Assembly (NCBI GenBank): GCA_004296805.1
Contig: SCVR01000117.1
Coordinates: 1-34,626 of the forward strand
Direction of reading: 5' to 3'
From: Dehalococcoidia bacterium
GTDB lineage: Bacteria > Chloroflexota > Dehalococcoidia > UBA2979
Length of the DNA stretch: 34,626 bases
The notes beneath the pieces were generated by a model, which saw nothing but the letters and a program-made list of their open reading frames with translations, had not been told where the DNA came from and searched no databases. This document shows positions 9,153-19,957 of the stretch, in pieces (within the stretch, counting starts at the first letter, position 1; the number at the start of each line of letters is the position of its first letter). Made by a program: the position numbers and the translations under genes.

Positions 9153-9889
9153 CCACGGCGCCACGTTCTCTCAACCTCGGTCTGGACATCGCGGCCGCAG
9201 CGGCGGGCGAGGGTGCGCTGCACCTGCCGCACCCGTTGCTGGGCGAAAAGGAACTGACGGGGGCGGACCTCGAAGAAGAGGTGCGCAAGAACGTCCTGCT
9301 GACGTCCGTGGACACTCTGGTGAACTGGGCCCGCGCGCACTCGCTGTGGCCGGCGATGTTTGGCCTCGCCTGCTGCGCGATCGAGATGATCGCCTCGGCC
9401 ACCTCGCGTTATGACATCGCGCGCTTCGGCTCCGAGGTGTTCCGCGCGTCACCGCGACAGGCAGACTTGATGATCGTGGCGGGGACGGTGACCTGGAAGA
9501 TGGCGCCGGTGGTGCGCCGCATCTACCTGCAAATGGCCGACCCGAAGTGGGTCATCTCCATGGGCGGCTGCGCGATCATGGGCGGGCCGTTCGCCTACGC
9601 GTACTCCGTGCTGCCCGGGGTGAACCTCATTGCACCTGTTGACGTCTACGTGCCCGGGTGCCCGCCGCGGCCGGAGTCGCTGCTGCAGGGGCTGATGATG
9701 CTGCAGGACAAGATCAAGCACTTCGACGTGACGGGGCAGCGCGCCCGTCCTGAGCCGGACGGCGACTTCTCCGCCTACCTGCCTGAAGGCGACCCGGTCC
9801 GCCGCGAACTTGAGTCCCTGTTCGCGCCGTTCCCCGGACTCGACGATCCGGACCGGATGTCGGGCGGCGTCTCGCTCGCGCACATCTAG
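9149..9889 (+). CDS. nuoB: NADH-quinone oxidoreductase subunit B
   Basis: [19 protein letters not shown]...[51 protein letters not shown]...[24 protein letters not shown]; all four N2-cluster Cys retained. Confidence 0.96.
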   Translation: MTTAPRSLNLGLDIAAAAAGEGALHLPHPLLGEKELTGADLEEEVRKNVLLTSVDTLVNWARAHSLWPAMFGLACCAIEMIASATSRYDIARFGSEVFRASPRQADLMIVAGTVTWKMAPVVRRIYLQMADPKWVISMGGCAIMGGPFAYAYSVLPGVNLIAPVDVYVPGCPPRPESLLQGLMMLQDKIKHFDVTGQRARPEPDGDFSAYLPEGDPVRRELESLFAPFPGLDDPDRMSGGVSLAHI

Positions 9890-9967
9890 CCGATCCAGCC
9901 TCGATCTCTCCCGAGCCTTCACCGAAGTCCGCACGACGGTGTCCCGACGCTCCGGCATACTGCGCGC

Positions 9968-10876
9968 ATGACGCATCTGAGCCCCCGCCTGCAGTCCGCG
10001 GCCGTCGCGGTCGCCTTCGTGCTGGCGCTGCTCCTCGCGGCGTGTGGCGGCAACGACAAGGCAACCCCCGCGAGCAGCGCGACCGCCGTCGGCTCGACAG
10101 GCGGAGGTGGTGCGGCGAAGGCACCCGCAGCCGTCACGGCGCAGACACGGGCAATTGGCGCGCCTCAGCCTGGCACCGTGCCAGTCTGGCTCACCTCGTA
10201 CGCAGTGCTCGCGTGGTCCGACCACGTCGACCAGCCGGGGCGCGTCGCGTTCACGATCTCGAACCGCAGCCTGCAACGTCATTCGTTCGCCATCATCCGG
10301 TTCGATGGTGACCTGCGGGCGCTCCCGAGGAGTTCCAACCAGATCGCGACCAACCAGGTGAAGGTGGTCGGACAGACCGACGCCCTCGAACCCGGCCGCG
10401 AGGTGGACCTGAGCGTGAACCTGGAGGCGGGGAAGTACGTGCTCACCTCGCTGTTCGCGCAGGACTACACGGACGGGATGGCGGCGACGTTCACCGTTGG
10501 AGGTTCGAGGCCCAGCGCGCCGAAGCCGAAGCTCCCGGCGGACGGTGCGCTGGGGATCTACGTGACCGAGAACGGCGCGTTCGCCTCGAACGGCCTCGTC
10601 CGAAGCGGGAAGACGAAGGTGACGGTGCAGAACCTGGGCACGAAAGCGCGTGAAGTCGTGATCGTGAGATGGCGGGGCGCTGACGACTCGCTCCCGACCA
10701 AGGACGGCGTCGTCCTGGTCGACGGGCTGCAGGAGGTGCACCCGGTCCCGGCGTTGCTGGCCGGCGAGGAAGCCCAGATGGAGATCGATCTCAGGAGCGG
10801 TTTCTCATACGTCGTGGCCTCATTGGTGAAGGACGAGTACGACAAGGGCATCCGGACGCAGTTCAAGGCAAACTGA
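9968..10876 (+). CDS. Lipoprotein with two tandem beta-sandwich (cupredoxin-like?) domains, function unknown
   Basis: Signal peptide and lipobox LALLLAACGG; two internally similar halves (see findings). Confidence 0.7.
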   Translation: MTHLSPRLQSAAVAVAFVLALLLAACGGNDKATPASSATAVGSTGGGGAAKAPAAVTAQTRAIGAPQPGTVPVWLTSYAVLAWSDHVDQPGRVAFTISNRSLQRHSFAIIRFDGDLRALPRSSNQIATNQVKVVGQTDALEPGREVDLSVNLEAGKYVLTSLFAQDYTDGMAATFTVGGSRPSAPKPKLPADGALGIYVTENGAFASNGLVRSGKTKVTVQNLGTKAREVVIVRWRGADDSLPTKDGVVLVDGLQEVHPVPALLAGEEAQMEIDLRSGFSYVVASLVKDEYDKGIRTQFKAN

Positions 10877-10886
10877 CGACGGGATG

Positions 10887-10912
10887 GGCGTTCGGTTGAC
10901 ACGTTGAACGCC
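10887..10912. promoter_or_regulatory. Inverted repeat GGCGTTC-N12-GAACGCC overlapping a TTGACA -35 element upstream of sodN
   Basis: Perfect 7-bp arms at 10887-10893 and 10906-10912; TTGACA at 10896-10901. Confidence 0.5.
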
Positions 10913-10962
10913 GCGGGCGGAGCATCCGTGCCCGACCAACCCGCAGACAGCGAGGAGCCCAC

Positions 10963-11394
10963 ATGATCCGCAACGCGATCGAGCGTCTCATTCGGCCGGC
11001 CCAGACCGGCTACGCCCACTGTGACCTGCCCTGTGGCGTGTACGACCCCGCCCAGGCCCGCATTGAGGCGGAGTCCATCAAGGCCGTCCAGGAGCGCTAC
11101 CAGAAGGCTGACACGATGAAGTCCGCCGCTGAGACGGTGGAGGACTACCGCTCGCGGTGCCTCTCCATCAAGGAGGAGCGCGCGAACATGGTGAAGGAGC
11201 ACCTCTGGGTGCTCTGGACCGACTACTTCAAGCCCCCACACGTGGAGAAGTACCCGCAGCTGCACCAGCTGTTCTGGGACGCCACCAAAGAGGCCGGCCT
11301 GTCGAAGAAGTCGCAGGACCCGGCGCAGGGCGAGAAGTTGCTGGGCCTGATCAAGCAGATCGACACGATCTTCTGGGAGACGAAGAAGGCCTAG
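10963..11394 (+). CDS. sodN: Nickel-type superoxide dismutase
   Basis: Ni-hook motif HCDLPCGVYDPAQARIEAESIKA preceded by a short propeptide MIRNAIERLIRPAQTGYA; SD GAGGAG. Confidence 0.98.
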   Translation: MIRNAIERLIRPAQTGYAHCDLPCGVYDPAQARIEAESIKAVQERYQKADTMKSAAETVEDYRSRCLSIKEERANMVKEHLWVLWTDYFKPPHVEKYPQLHQLFWDATKEAGLSKKSQDPAQGEKLLGLIKQIDTIFWETKKA

Positions 11395-11419
11395 CCTTCT
11401 TCGGTCGACGGAGACTCCG

Positions 11420-12037
11420 ATGATGCAGCGGCTGTGGCTGGCGCTCGTCGCGCTGGCCGCGGCCGCTGTTTCTGTGCTCGCCGTCGCGCTACGTCGAGGC
11501 GTGATGCGTGTTGAGGTGGCGGGCGAGAGCATGACGCCCGCCCTTGAACCCGGCGACTTCCTGATCCTCCGTCGCGGCGCGCCACCCCTCGGCGCTGAGT
11601 ACGGGCACATCGTCGCGCTTCAGGATCCGCGGCCCGAGGGCGACGGGCGGCTGCTGCTGAAGCGGGTGGTGGGGCTGCCGGGCGAGGCGCTGCGCGTGGG
11701 CGGCAGCCTACAGGTGAACGGGCGCGTGCTCATCGAGCCCTACGCCCACGGCGACACGCCGACGGAGCAGCACCGCGGGATCAACCGTCTCGAGCCCGGG
11801 ACCTACTTCGTCCTCGGCGACCATCGAGGCGGATCCACGGACAGCCGGGACTTCGGCCCGATCCCTCGCGCCGCAATCGCCGGGCACGCGGTGCTGCGCT
11901 ACTGGCCGTTCGAGCGTGCGGGGCTGTTGAAGCCGCCCGAGCGACGGCTCCTTGGCATTGGGCCGGAACCGACACCCCCCACCGGCGCCCAGCCGCTGCA
12001 ATGGCACCCAACCAGTCCGGACGCGGGGAATCCCTGA
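11420..12037 (+). CDS. sodX: S26 family signal peptidase, nickel-type SOD maturation protease
   Basis: VAGESMTPALEPGDFLIL (Ser), LLKRVVGLPGE (Lys), YFVLGDHRGGSTDSRDFGPI; immediately downstream of sodN. Confidence 0.92.
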   Translation: MMQRLWLALVALAAAAVSVLAVALRRGVMRVEVAGESMTPALEPGDFLILRRGAPPLGAEYGHIVALQDPRPEGDGRLLLKRVVGLPGEALRVGGSLQVNGRVLIEPYAHGDTPTEQHRGINRLEPGTYFVLGDHRGGSTDSRDFGPIPRAAIAGHAVLRYWPFERAGLLKPPERRLLGIGPEPTPPTGAQPLQWHPTSPDAGNP

Positions 12038-12113
12038 CTGTTGGCCGCCTCAGATCCGCCGACAATCGCGGCAGAAGGGGTGTGCCCACGGAGGGGCGCG
12101 CCACGGTGGCCCG

Positions 12114-13049
12114 ATGCCGGAAGGATACCGGAACGACCCCGCCGACCCGTTCGCGGCAGCGCGTGCGGCCCTTGCTGCGCGCATCGCGAACCGTCGGGCA
12201 GCCGCAGGTGAACGCCTGACGCTGGACGAGATGGTTGCCGGCGTCGCGGAGCTCCGCCCCCTCCCTGCCGTCGCCTTCCGAGTGCTTGAGCTGTCCGACG
12301 ATGGCAAGTTCTCTGCACACGAGCTCGCATCGCTGATCGCGAGCGACCAGGCCCTGACCTCGAAGATCCTGCGGCTCGCCAACTCGCCGTTCTATGGCTT
12401 CGCCCGACGGATCACGACGGTGCGCGACGCCGTGGTCTTGCTCGGCTTCCGGGCCGTACGCCAGTCAACCCTGGCAGCCTGCGTGGTCGGGGACGACCGC
12501 CGGAGCACAAACCTGGACTACGACGCGTTCTGGCAGTTTTGCGTCGCGACGGGAATGCTGGCGGAGGTCCTTGCCCGCACGGAAGGGCGCTATCAGGACC
12601 AGGCCTTCACCGCGGGGGTCCTGCACCAGGTGGGGGTGCTCGCCCTCGACCAGTTCCGGTCAGACCTCCTCCGCAGCGTCGTTGAGCGGACGGCCACGGG
12701 CGCCTCACGCTCGGCGGCGGAGCGCGACGTGCTGGGCTTCACGACGGCGGAGTTGGGCGGAGCGCTGGCCGACCATTGGGGCTTCCCGGCCGACCTGGTC
12801 GGCGCGATCGGCGGCCAGACGCGCCCGGTGGACGAACTGGCGGCCGAGGGCGGCCTGGGGGCCATCGTGGCCCGGGCACGCCTCTATGCCCGCGCGTACG
12901 GGCTTCCGGACGGGGTCGGCCCGGCCGAGCAGTCGGCACCCCCCGAGGAGTGGGCCGCCGGGCCGCTCTCGGTGTCCCTCCGGCAGGCTGGCGGCATGGA
13001 GAAGATCCTCGAGCGGGTGGGCGCGTTCATGGTGGCCGCCGCCGCCTGA
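12114..13049 (+). CDS. HDOD domain-containing signalling protein
   Basis: LRPLPAVAFRVLELSDDGKFSAHELASLIASDQALTSKILRLANSPFYGFARRITTVRDAVVLLGFRAVRQ; start trimmed to internal ATG. Confidence 0.92.
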   Translation: MPEGYRNDPADPFAAARAALAARIANRRAAAGERLTLDEMVAGVAELRPLPAVAFRVLELSDDGKFSAHELASLIASDQALTSKILRLANSPFYGFARRITTVRDAVVLLGFRAVRQSTLAACVVGDDRRSTNLDYDAFWQFCVATGMLAEVLARTEGRYQDQAFTAGVLHQVGVLALDQFRSDLLRSVVERTATGASRSAAERDVLGFTTAELGGALADHWGFPADLVGAIGGQTRPVDELAAEGGLGAIVARARLYARAYGLPDGVGPAEQSAPPEEWAAGPLSVSLRQAGGMEKILERVGAFMVAAAA

Positions 13050-13129
13050 GCCCGACCAGTCTGACCTCTCACTGAATCTGTGGCGCACGGCCAGCCGGAG
13101 CAGATCTCACCTCAGATGCCCTCGGGATC

Positions 13130-13158
13130 TTGCGCGCTGCCGTGGGATTCGGTACAAC
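13130..13158 (+). promoter_or_regulatory. Predicted groEL promoter
   Basis: TTGCGC (13130-13135) - 17 bp - TACAAC (13153-13158), immediately upstream of CIRCE. Confidence 0.65.
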
Positions 13159-13160
13159 CT

Positions 13161-14865
<1,705 letters not shown>

Positions 14866-14905
14866 CCAGAATTCCCCGTTCTTTCAGTCTCTGACGGAAC
14901 ACTCA

Positions 14906-14927
14906 GGGGGCCGGGAAACCGGCCCCC
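14906..14927 (+). terminator. Hairpin terminator candidate after groEL
   Basis: GGGGGCCGG-GAAA-CCGGCCCCC, 9-bp perfect stem with GNRA tetraloop, 40 bp after the stop. Confidence 0.75.
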
Positions 14928-14974
14928 TTCCGCGTGCCGAAGACCGCTCCTACGCTCGATCGAGGCGGTCCCCC

Positions 14975-15427
14975 ATGACAAACGACAACGGTTTGACGCT
15001 CGACATCGATGCGCTGCTTGAAGCAGCGGCCGACACAGACGTGCTTGTGATCGGCTTCGACTTCATGGCGGAGCGGATCGTCGTCGACTTCCGCGCGGAT
15101 AACCGCGAACGGTCGCTCCCTCTGCTGGAATTGGCCCCGCCGATGGCGGACGCGCAGGAACGGGTCGCGTGGCTGGCCGAACGGCGCCCCGCGCTAGCGT
15201 CACCTGATCGCTTCCTGTTCTTCGTCTGGCCGCACACGATCAAGACACTGGCGGACTCACCAGTGATCGACCGCATCCTCGTCCGCCTCCGCGACGAGCA
15301 TGGCGTGGACTACCGCTCTGCGTGCGCGCGACTCATCGCAGACGTGCGGCGCGCGGAACACGCGGAACGCCTCGCGGCGATCCGCGGCACCGATGGCTTC
15401 GAGACGCTGTGGGAGCGCGAACGCTAG
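14975..15427 (+). CDS. Hypothetical protein
   Basis: 150-aa ORF beginning MTNDNGLTLDIDALLEAAADTDVLVIGFDFMAERIVVDFRAD; GAGG upstream; no family recognised. Confidence 0.65.
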   Translation: MTNDNGLTLDIDALLEAAADTDVLVIGFDFMAERIVVDFRADNRERSLPLLELAPPMADAQERVAWLAERRPALASPDRFLFFVWPHTIKTLADSPVIDRILVRLRDEHGVDYRSACARLIADVRRAEHAERLAAIRGTDGFETLWERER

Positions 15428-15436
15428 TCGGTCTGT

Positions 15437-16906
15437 CTACGAGGCCGTCCACCACGGTGCGTCACGATCGTCAGGGGCACCTCGGCCGATGAAGATGGAG
15501 ACCAGCGCGGCCGCGACCATGACCACAACGCCCGCCACGAAGACCTCGCGGAAGGTCACGACCTGCGCCTCGCTGATGAGGCGGTCGAAGTCGGGTGAGC
15601 CAAACTCCGCCTGTGAGGCACGCGCGTAGAAGCGCCCGAGGCCCGTCGAGGTCAGCACGGCCGTCCCGAGGAGCATGCCGGTCACCCGCGAGAGCGTGAG
15701 CCATGCGCTGACGGTCGCCCGTGAGTTCTCGGCGACACCGTGGAGTACGGCTGCCCCCAGGGGAGCGATCACGAGGCCAAAGCCGAGACCGCCGATGACC
15801 TGCGGACCGCTGCGGAGTACCTGAGAGAGCGGCGTGTCCCACGCCTGGAGCCCCAGGAAGCCAGTGGCGGCAAGCAGCATGCCGATGCTGGCCGTGAGCC
15901 GGAGTCCGAGGCGCGAGCCCAACCAGCCGCCTGCCAGCGCCCCTACTGGCACTGCCGCCGTCAGCCGCATCAGCGTGAACCCACCGTCGAGTGGCGATTC
16001 GACGAGCACGAGGTTCACAAACAGCGGCACGCCCACGAGGGCGGTGATCAGGCCGCATCCCAGCAGGACGCTCGCCAGGTTCGCCGCCAGCACCTCGCGG
16101 CGGGCAAGCAGCGAGGGCCGCACCATCGGTTCGGGCGTATGCGCTTCGTGCCACCAGAAGGCGGCCATGACGGCGAGCGCCGCTGCGACCATCGCCAGCG
16201 TGGTGACGAGGGGCCGGGTGTCGTTGGGGTCATCTACGAATGCGAACGTGAGGATCGTGAGCGACAGTCCGAGCAGGGCAGCCCCCGGCCAGTCGATGCG
16301 GCCTCGTTGTCGCTCGTCGCCAGCAAGCCGCCAGATCGCGTAGCCGATGGGAGCCGCCATCGGCAGGTTCACCCAGAACACCCAGCGCCATCCGGCGATG
16401 TCGGTGATGACTCCGCCCCACAACGGGCCAAGCAGCGCCCCGCCTTCCGAGGCTGCGGCGATGGCGCCGAGGCCGAGCAGGCGCTTCCCCTGCGGCACCT
16501 CGGCGGCCACGATCGCCATCGCGACCGGGACGACGCCGCCGCCGCCGACGGCCTGCAGCGCGCGTGCCATGACGAGCCACGTATAGCCGTGCGAGACAGC
16601 CACCAGGGCACTGCCCACGACGAAGAAGCCGATACAGGCGGCAAAGACGCGCGCCCGCCCGTACACGTCGGCGATGCGGCCGACGATCGGCAAGGCCACG
16701 AGGTAGCCGAGGAGGTAGCCGTTCACGATCCAGGACGATCGATAGAAGTCGTCCACGGTGAGACCGATGTCGCTGATGATCGAGGGGAGCAGCGTGACGA
16801 TCGAGGTCTGGTCGTCCGCCGCGACGAAGACACCGAGGGCGACCCAGGCGATCAGGGCGCGCGCCTTCCGGTCAGAGGCCATCGGGGTCGTCAACTCGCG
16901 GGCCAC
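15437..16906 (-). CDS. MFS transporter, P55 (Rv1410c)-like, DHA2/EmrB class
   Basis: SSWIVNGYLLGYLVALPIVGRIADVYGRARVF...GGLGFGLVIAPLGAAVLHGV...SRVTGMLLGTAVLTSTGLGRFYARASQ...; start overlaps the stop of the lprG-like gene by 1 nt. Confidence 0.9.
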   Translation of the reverse strand: MARELTTPMASDRKARALIAWVALGVFVAADDQTSIVTLLPSIISDIGLTVDDFYRSSWIVNGYLLGYLVALPIVGRIADVYGRARVFAACIGFFVVGSALVAVSHGYTWLVMARALQAVGGGGVVPVAMAIVAAEVPQGKRLLGLGAIAAASEGGALLGPLWGGVITDIAGWRWVFWVNLPMAAPIGYAIWRLAGDERQRGRIDWPGAALLGLSLTILTFAFVDDPNDTRPLVTTLAMVAAALAVMAAFWWHEAHTPEPMVRPSLLARREVLAANLASVLLGCGLITALVGVPLFVNLVLVESPLDGGFTLMRLTAAVPVGALAGGWLGSRLGLRLTASIGMLLAATGFLGLQAWDTPLSQVLRSGPQVIGGLGFGLVIAPLGAAVLHGVAENSRATVSAWLTLSRVTGMLLGTAVLTSTGLGRFYARASQAEFGSPDFDRLISEAQVVTFREVFVAGVVVMVAAALVSIFIGRGAPDDRDAPWWTAS

Positions 16907-17610
16907 TACTTCGGGGCGTCGATCTGGATTGACTCATCGAACTTCGAGAGCGTGAGGCGCCGCAGCAGGTCGACTGGCTCACCGTCGCTCACAGCGCCCT
17001 CGATTTCGACGCGGACAAGCACCGGGTCGTCCACGCCGACCCACACGCGCGCCTTTAGTTTTCGTCCCGGGGCCGCGTTGGCGGCGAACAGCGTCATCTT
17101 CCCCGAGTCGACTGAGGCCTCGATGCGGTAGGTGGAACGGCCGCCGAGGTCCTCGCGGGCGACGACCTTCGCGTCCGTGGCGCCTCGCATGAGCGCGGTG
17201 ACACCGATGGCCGGGTCGAAGAAGGAGGCAACAGAGATCGTCTCCTCCTCCCACCGGCCGGTGACGGGGTTCGTGATGTAGGAGTGCCCCGGGAGGGCGA
17301 TGATCCCCACGGCGATGTTGAGCGGGCCTGCCTTCGCCTTCGCGTCCAGCCGCAGGCGGTCGGGGGGGACCACGTCGCCGCTGGCGGTGACCATCTGGAG
17401 GTTGCGGACGATCTGGGTCGTGCCCTTCTCGTGCTCCAGTTCGAAGTGGAACGCCTTGACCTTGTCCATGCGCTCCGCGCCGCGCCTTAGCACGTCGGCG
17501 GCGTCCACCTTCGAGACGTCGCTGCTCCCACCTCCCCGGCAAGCCGTGGCGAGCACCCCACCGAGCAGGGCAACAAACAGCACGGCGATCAGGCCCGCAC
17601 GACGACGCAT
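16906..17610 (-). CDS. lprG: LppX_LprAFG family lipoprotein (LprG-like)
   Basis: Lipobox LATAC; ADVLRRGAERMDKVKAFHFELEHEKG...YRIEASVDSGKM...LTLSKFDESIQIDAPK. Confidence 0.82.
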   Translation of the reverse strand: MRRRAGLIAVLFVALLGGVLATACRGGGSSDVSKVDAADVLRRGAERMDKVKAFHFELEHEKGTTQIVRNLQMVTASGDVVPPDRLRLDAKAKAGPLNIAVGIIALPGHSYITNPVTGRWEEETISVASFFDPAIGVTALMRGATDAKVVAREDLGGRSTYRIEASVDSGKMTLFAANAAPGRKLKARVWVGVDDPVLVRVEIEGAVSDGEPVDLLRRLTLSKFDESIQIDAPK

Positions 17611-18659
17611 CAGCGGACTTCCAGCGCGGCCGGGCCCGCCTCGACGTGGCCGATACGCCAGCAGCCTCCGGTCTGTGCCTCGATGGTCGAACGCAGGCGC
17701 TCGGCGTCCGCCGCGGCGACGGCGATGAGCAGCGGGCCAGAGGTCTGCGGATCGAAGAGCAGCGTGACCAGTGACTCATCGAGGCCGGCCGGCAGCGTCA
17801 CACGGTCGGCGAGCTGGGCACGGTTCCGCCCGCCGCCGCCGGTCGAAACGCCCTCGGCGGCGAAACGCTGCGCGTCGGGCAGCGCTGGCACGCGTGCGGC
17901 CTCGATGACGAGGCGGGCGTCCGAGCGGTCGGCCATCTCGCGCGCGTGGCCCATGAGCGAGTAGCCCGTGATGTCGGTCATCGCGTGGGCCCCGTGGGCG
18001 ACTGCCGCTTCCGAGGCTGCGCGGTTGAGCATGAGCATCGAGGTCACGGCAGCGTTGTAGCCGGCCTCGTGGCCCTCGCGTTGCTCCTTCGCGGCGGTCA
18101 TCAGGAGGCCGGTGCCGATGCGCTTTGTGAGCAACAGGACATCCCCGGGGAGCGCGCCGGCCTTCTTCATGATCCGCGCGGGGTCGATGATGCCCGTGAC
18201 GGAGAGGCCATACTTCGGCTCGGGGTCGAAGATCGTGTGGCCCCCGGCGATCACACCGCCCGCCTCCGCCACTTTCGCGGCGCCGCCTCGGAACACCTCG
18301 GTCAGCAGCGCGACGTCGAGGTCTTCGGGCCACGCGGCGATGTTGAGCGCGAGGCGGACCTGACCGCCCATCGCGTAGACATCGGACATGGCGTTCGCGG
18401 CTGCGATCGCGCCGTACGTGTACGCGTCGTCGACGACCGGCGGGAAGAAGTCGAGCGTCTGGACGATGGCGACCCCCGGGGCGACCTCGTAAACAGCCGC
18501 GTCATCGGCGCCATCGAGGCCGACGAGCAGTTCCGGATGCGCGCCAGCATGGAAGCCGGGGACGTTCCCGAGCACCTCGGCAAGCGTCCCGATGCCCATC
18601 TTCGCCGCGCACCCCGCGCACGATGCCAAGCCGGTGAGCCGGAACGCCTGTGTCGCCAT
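17610..18659 (-). CDS. selD: Selenide, water dikinase
   Basis: LTGLASCAGCAAKMGIGTLAEVL...DDAAVYEV...VQTLDFFPPVVDDAYTYGAIAAANAMSDVYAMGG...GGHTIFDPEPKYGLSVTGI; start at ATG with SD GAGGGGG. Confidence 0.96.
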   Translation of the reverse strand: MATQAFRLTGLASCAGCAAKMGIGTLAEVLGNVPGFHAGAHPELLVGLDGADDAAVYEVAPGVAIVQTLDFFPPVVDDAYTYGAIAAANAMSDVYAMGGQVRLALNIAAWPEDLDVALLTEVFRGGAAKVAEAGGVIAGGHTIFDPEPKYGLSVTGIIDPARIMKKAGALPGDVLLLTKRIGTGLLMTAAKEQREGHEAGYNAAVTSMLMLNRAASEAAVAHGAHAMTDITGYSLMGHAREMADRSDARLVIEAARVPALPDAQRFAAEGVSTGGGGRNRAQLADRVTLPAGLDESLVTLLFDPQTSGPLLIAVAAADAERLRSTIEAQTGGCWRIGHVEAGPAALEVR

Positions 18660-18711
18660 CGGATGCCCCCTCAACGCGCCTCCAGCGTAGGCGTCTCGCT
18701 ACGATCCGCCC

Positions 18712-19392
18712 ATGCCCCGGAAGCCTGCTGCCGCCCCGCCGCTCTGGTCGCCCGCCGAGATCATCGCCATCCTCGACGAGGCGTACGGGCGGGCGCCGCA
18801 GCAAGCGTCGCGGGCGCCGCTGTTCGAGTTGGTGCTGACGCTGCTGTCGCAGCACACCTCCGACCACAACTCGGGGGAGGCGATGCACCGGCTGGTGGAG
18901 CGCTTCCCCACGTGGGATGAGGCGCTCGCGGCGCCGGTCGAGGCGATCGAGGACGCGATCCGGGCGGGCGGGCTGGCGCCGACGAAGTCGAAGCGGCTGC
19001 ACGCGCTGCTGGCCGAGGTGCACGAGCGGCGGCCGGACTGGAACCTCGACTTCCTGGAGACGATGCCACTGGAGGACGCGAAGGCGTGGCTGACGAGCAT
19101 CAATGGGGTTGGGCCGAAGACGGCGGCGTGCGTGCTGCTGTTCGCCCTCGGCCGGCCGGCGCTGCCGGTGGACACGCACGTCGAGCGCGTCGCGAAACGC
19201 CTCGGGTTGGTGCCGGCGAAGATGCCGGCGGACAAGGCGCACGCGGCCCTCGAGTCGATGCTCGCGCCTGACGAGGTGTATGCGTTCCACGTCGATCTGA
19301 TCCAGCACGGCCGCCGGACGTGCCATGCGCGCGGCCCGAAGTGCGAGGGCTGCCCACTCCTCGAGCGGTGTCCGCAGGTGGGTGTGGTCTAG
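18712..19392 (+). CDS. nth: Endonuclease III-type DNA glycosylase with Fe-S cluster
   Basis: INGVGPKTAACVLLFALGRPALPVDTHVERVAKRLG (HhH, catalytic Lys and Asp) and C-x6-C-x2-C-x5-C (CHARGPKCEGCPLLERC). Confidence 0.92.
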   Translation: MPRKPAAAPPLWSPAEIIAILDEAYGRAPQQASRAPLFELVLTLLSQHTSDHNSGEAMHRLVERFPTWDEALAAPVEAIEDAIRAGGLAPTKSKRLHALLAEVHERRPDWNLDFLETMPLEDAKAWLTSINGVGPKTAACVLLFALGRPALPVDTHVERVAKRLGLVPAKMPADKAHAALESMLAPDEVYAFHVDLIQHGRRTCHARGPKCEGCPLLERCPQVGVV

Positions 19393-19910
19393 GGGACGTC
19401 CGGGCGGTCGAGCATCAGTTGCATCTCGACGGCGCTCTGCCACTCTCCGAACTTGCGCCCGGTCTCGATCTCCTCGCCGATCACCGTGTAGCCGAACGAC
19501 CGATGCAGTTCCACGCTGCCGACGTTCGAGGACGTGATCCACGCCACGATCGTGCGCAGGCCTAGGGCGCGCCCGGCATCGATCGCGGCTCCGAGCAGCA
19601 GACGGCCGATACCCATCCGCTGGTATGGCGTGTCGACCATGATCGTGTTCTCGCGGGTGTACTGATAGCCACGCCGGCCTCGGTAGGTGGAGAGGTAGGA
19701 GAAGCCAATCACGCGTCCGCCCGAGGTGGCGACGAACACCGGAGACTTGTCGTCGTGCTCCTGGAACCACTCGATGCGCCGCTCGGCGGGCCACTCGTCG
19801 AGTTCCCAGGTGGCGACCCCCTCGCGCACCTCGCGGTTGTAGATCGCGTTAATCGCGTCGAGGTCGCCCTCGGTGGCGCGGCGGATCACGAGGTCGGCGG
19901 GTGGTGGCAT
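19389..19910 (-). CDS. GNAT family N-acetyltransferase (phosphinothricin acetyltransferase-like)
   Basis: IRRATEGDLDAINAIYNREVREGVATWE...VDTPYQRMGIGRLLLGAAIDAGRALGLRTIVAWITSSNVGSVELHRSFGY. Confidence 0.88.
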   Translation of the reverse strand: MPPPADLVIRRATEGDLDAINAIYNREVREGVATWELDEWPAERRIEWFQEHDDKSPVFVATSGGRVIGFSYLSTYRGRRGYQYTRENTIMVDTPYQRMGIGRLLLGAAIDAGRALGLRTIVAWITSSNVGSVELHRSFGYTVIGEEIETGRKFGEWQSAVEMQLMLDRPDVP

Positions 19911-19957
19911 GGCGAGAACCTAGATGCGCGGTGTTTCGGTCAGGTGTCGCCGGGAGG

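Noticed and set aside
9449-10741. 430-aa minus-strand ORF antisense to nuoB and the lipoprotein
   Set aside because: Antisense frame held open by high GC; low-complexity R/H-rich composition, no recognisable family, and the sense strand has certain genes.
17610-18659. Possible selenocysteine in SelD or neighbouring genes
   Set aside because: The SelD active-site position is Cys (GCAAK) and no in-frame TGA interrupting a conserved domain was noticed; the use of selenium here remains open.
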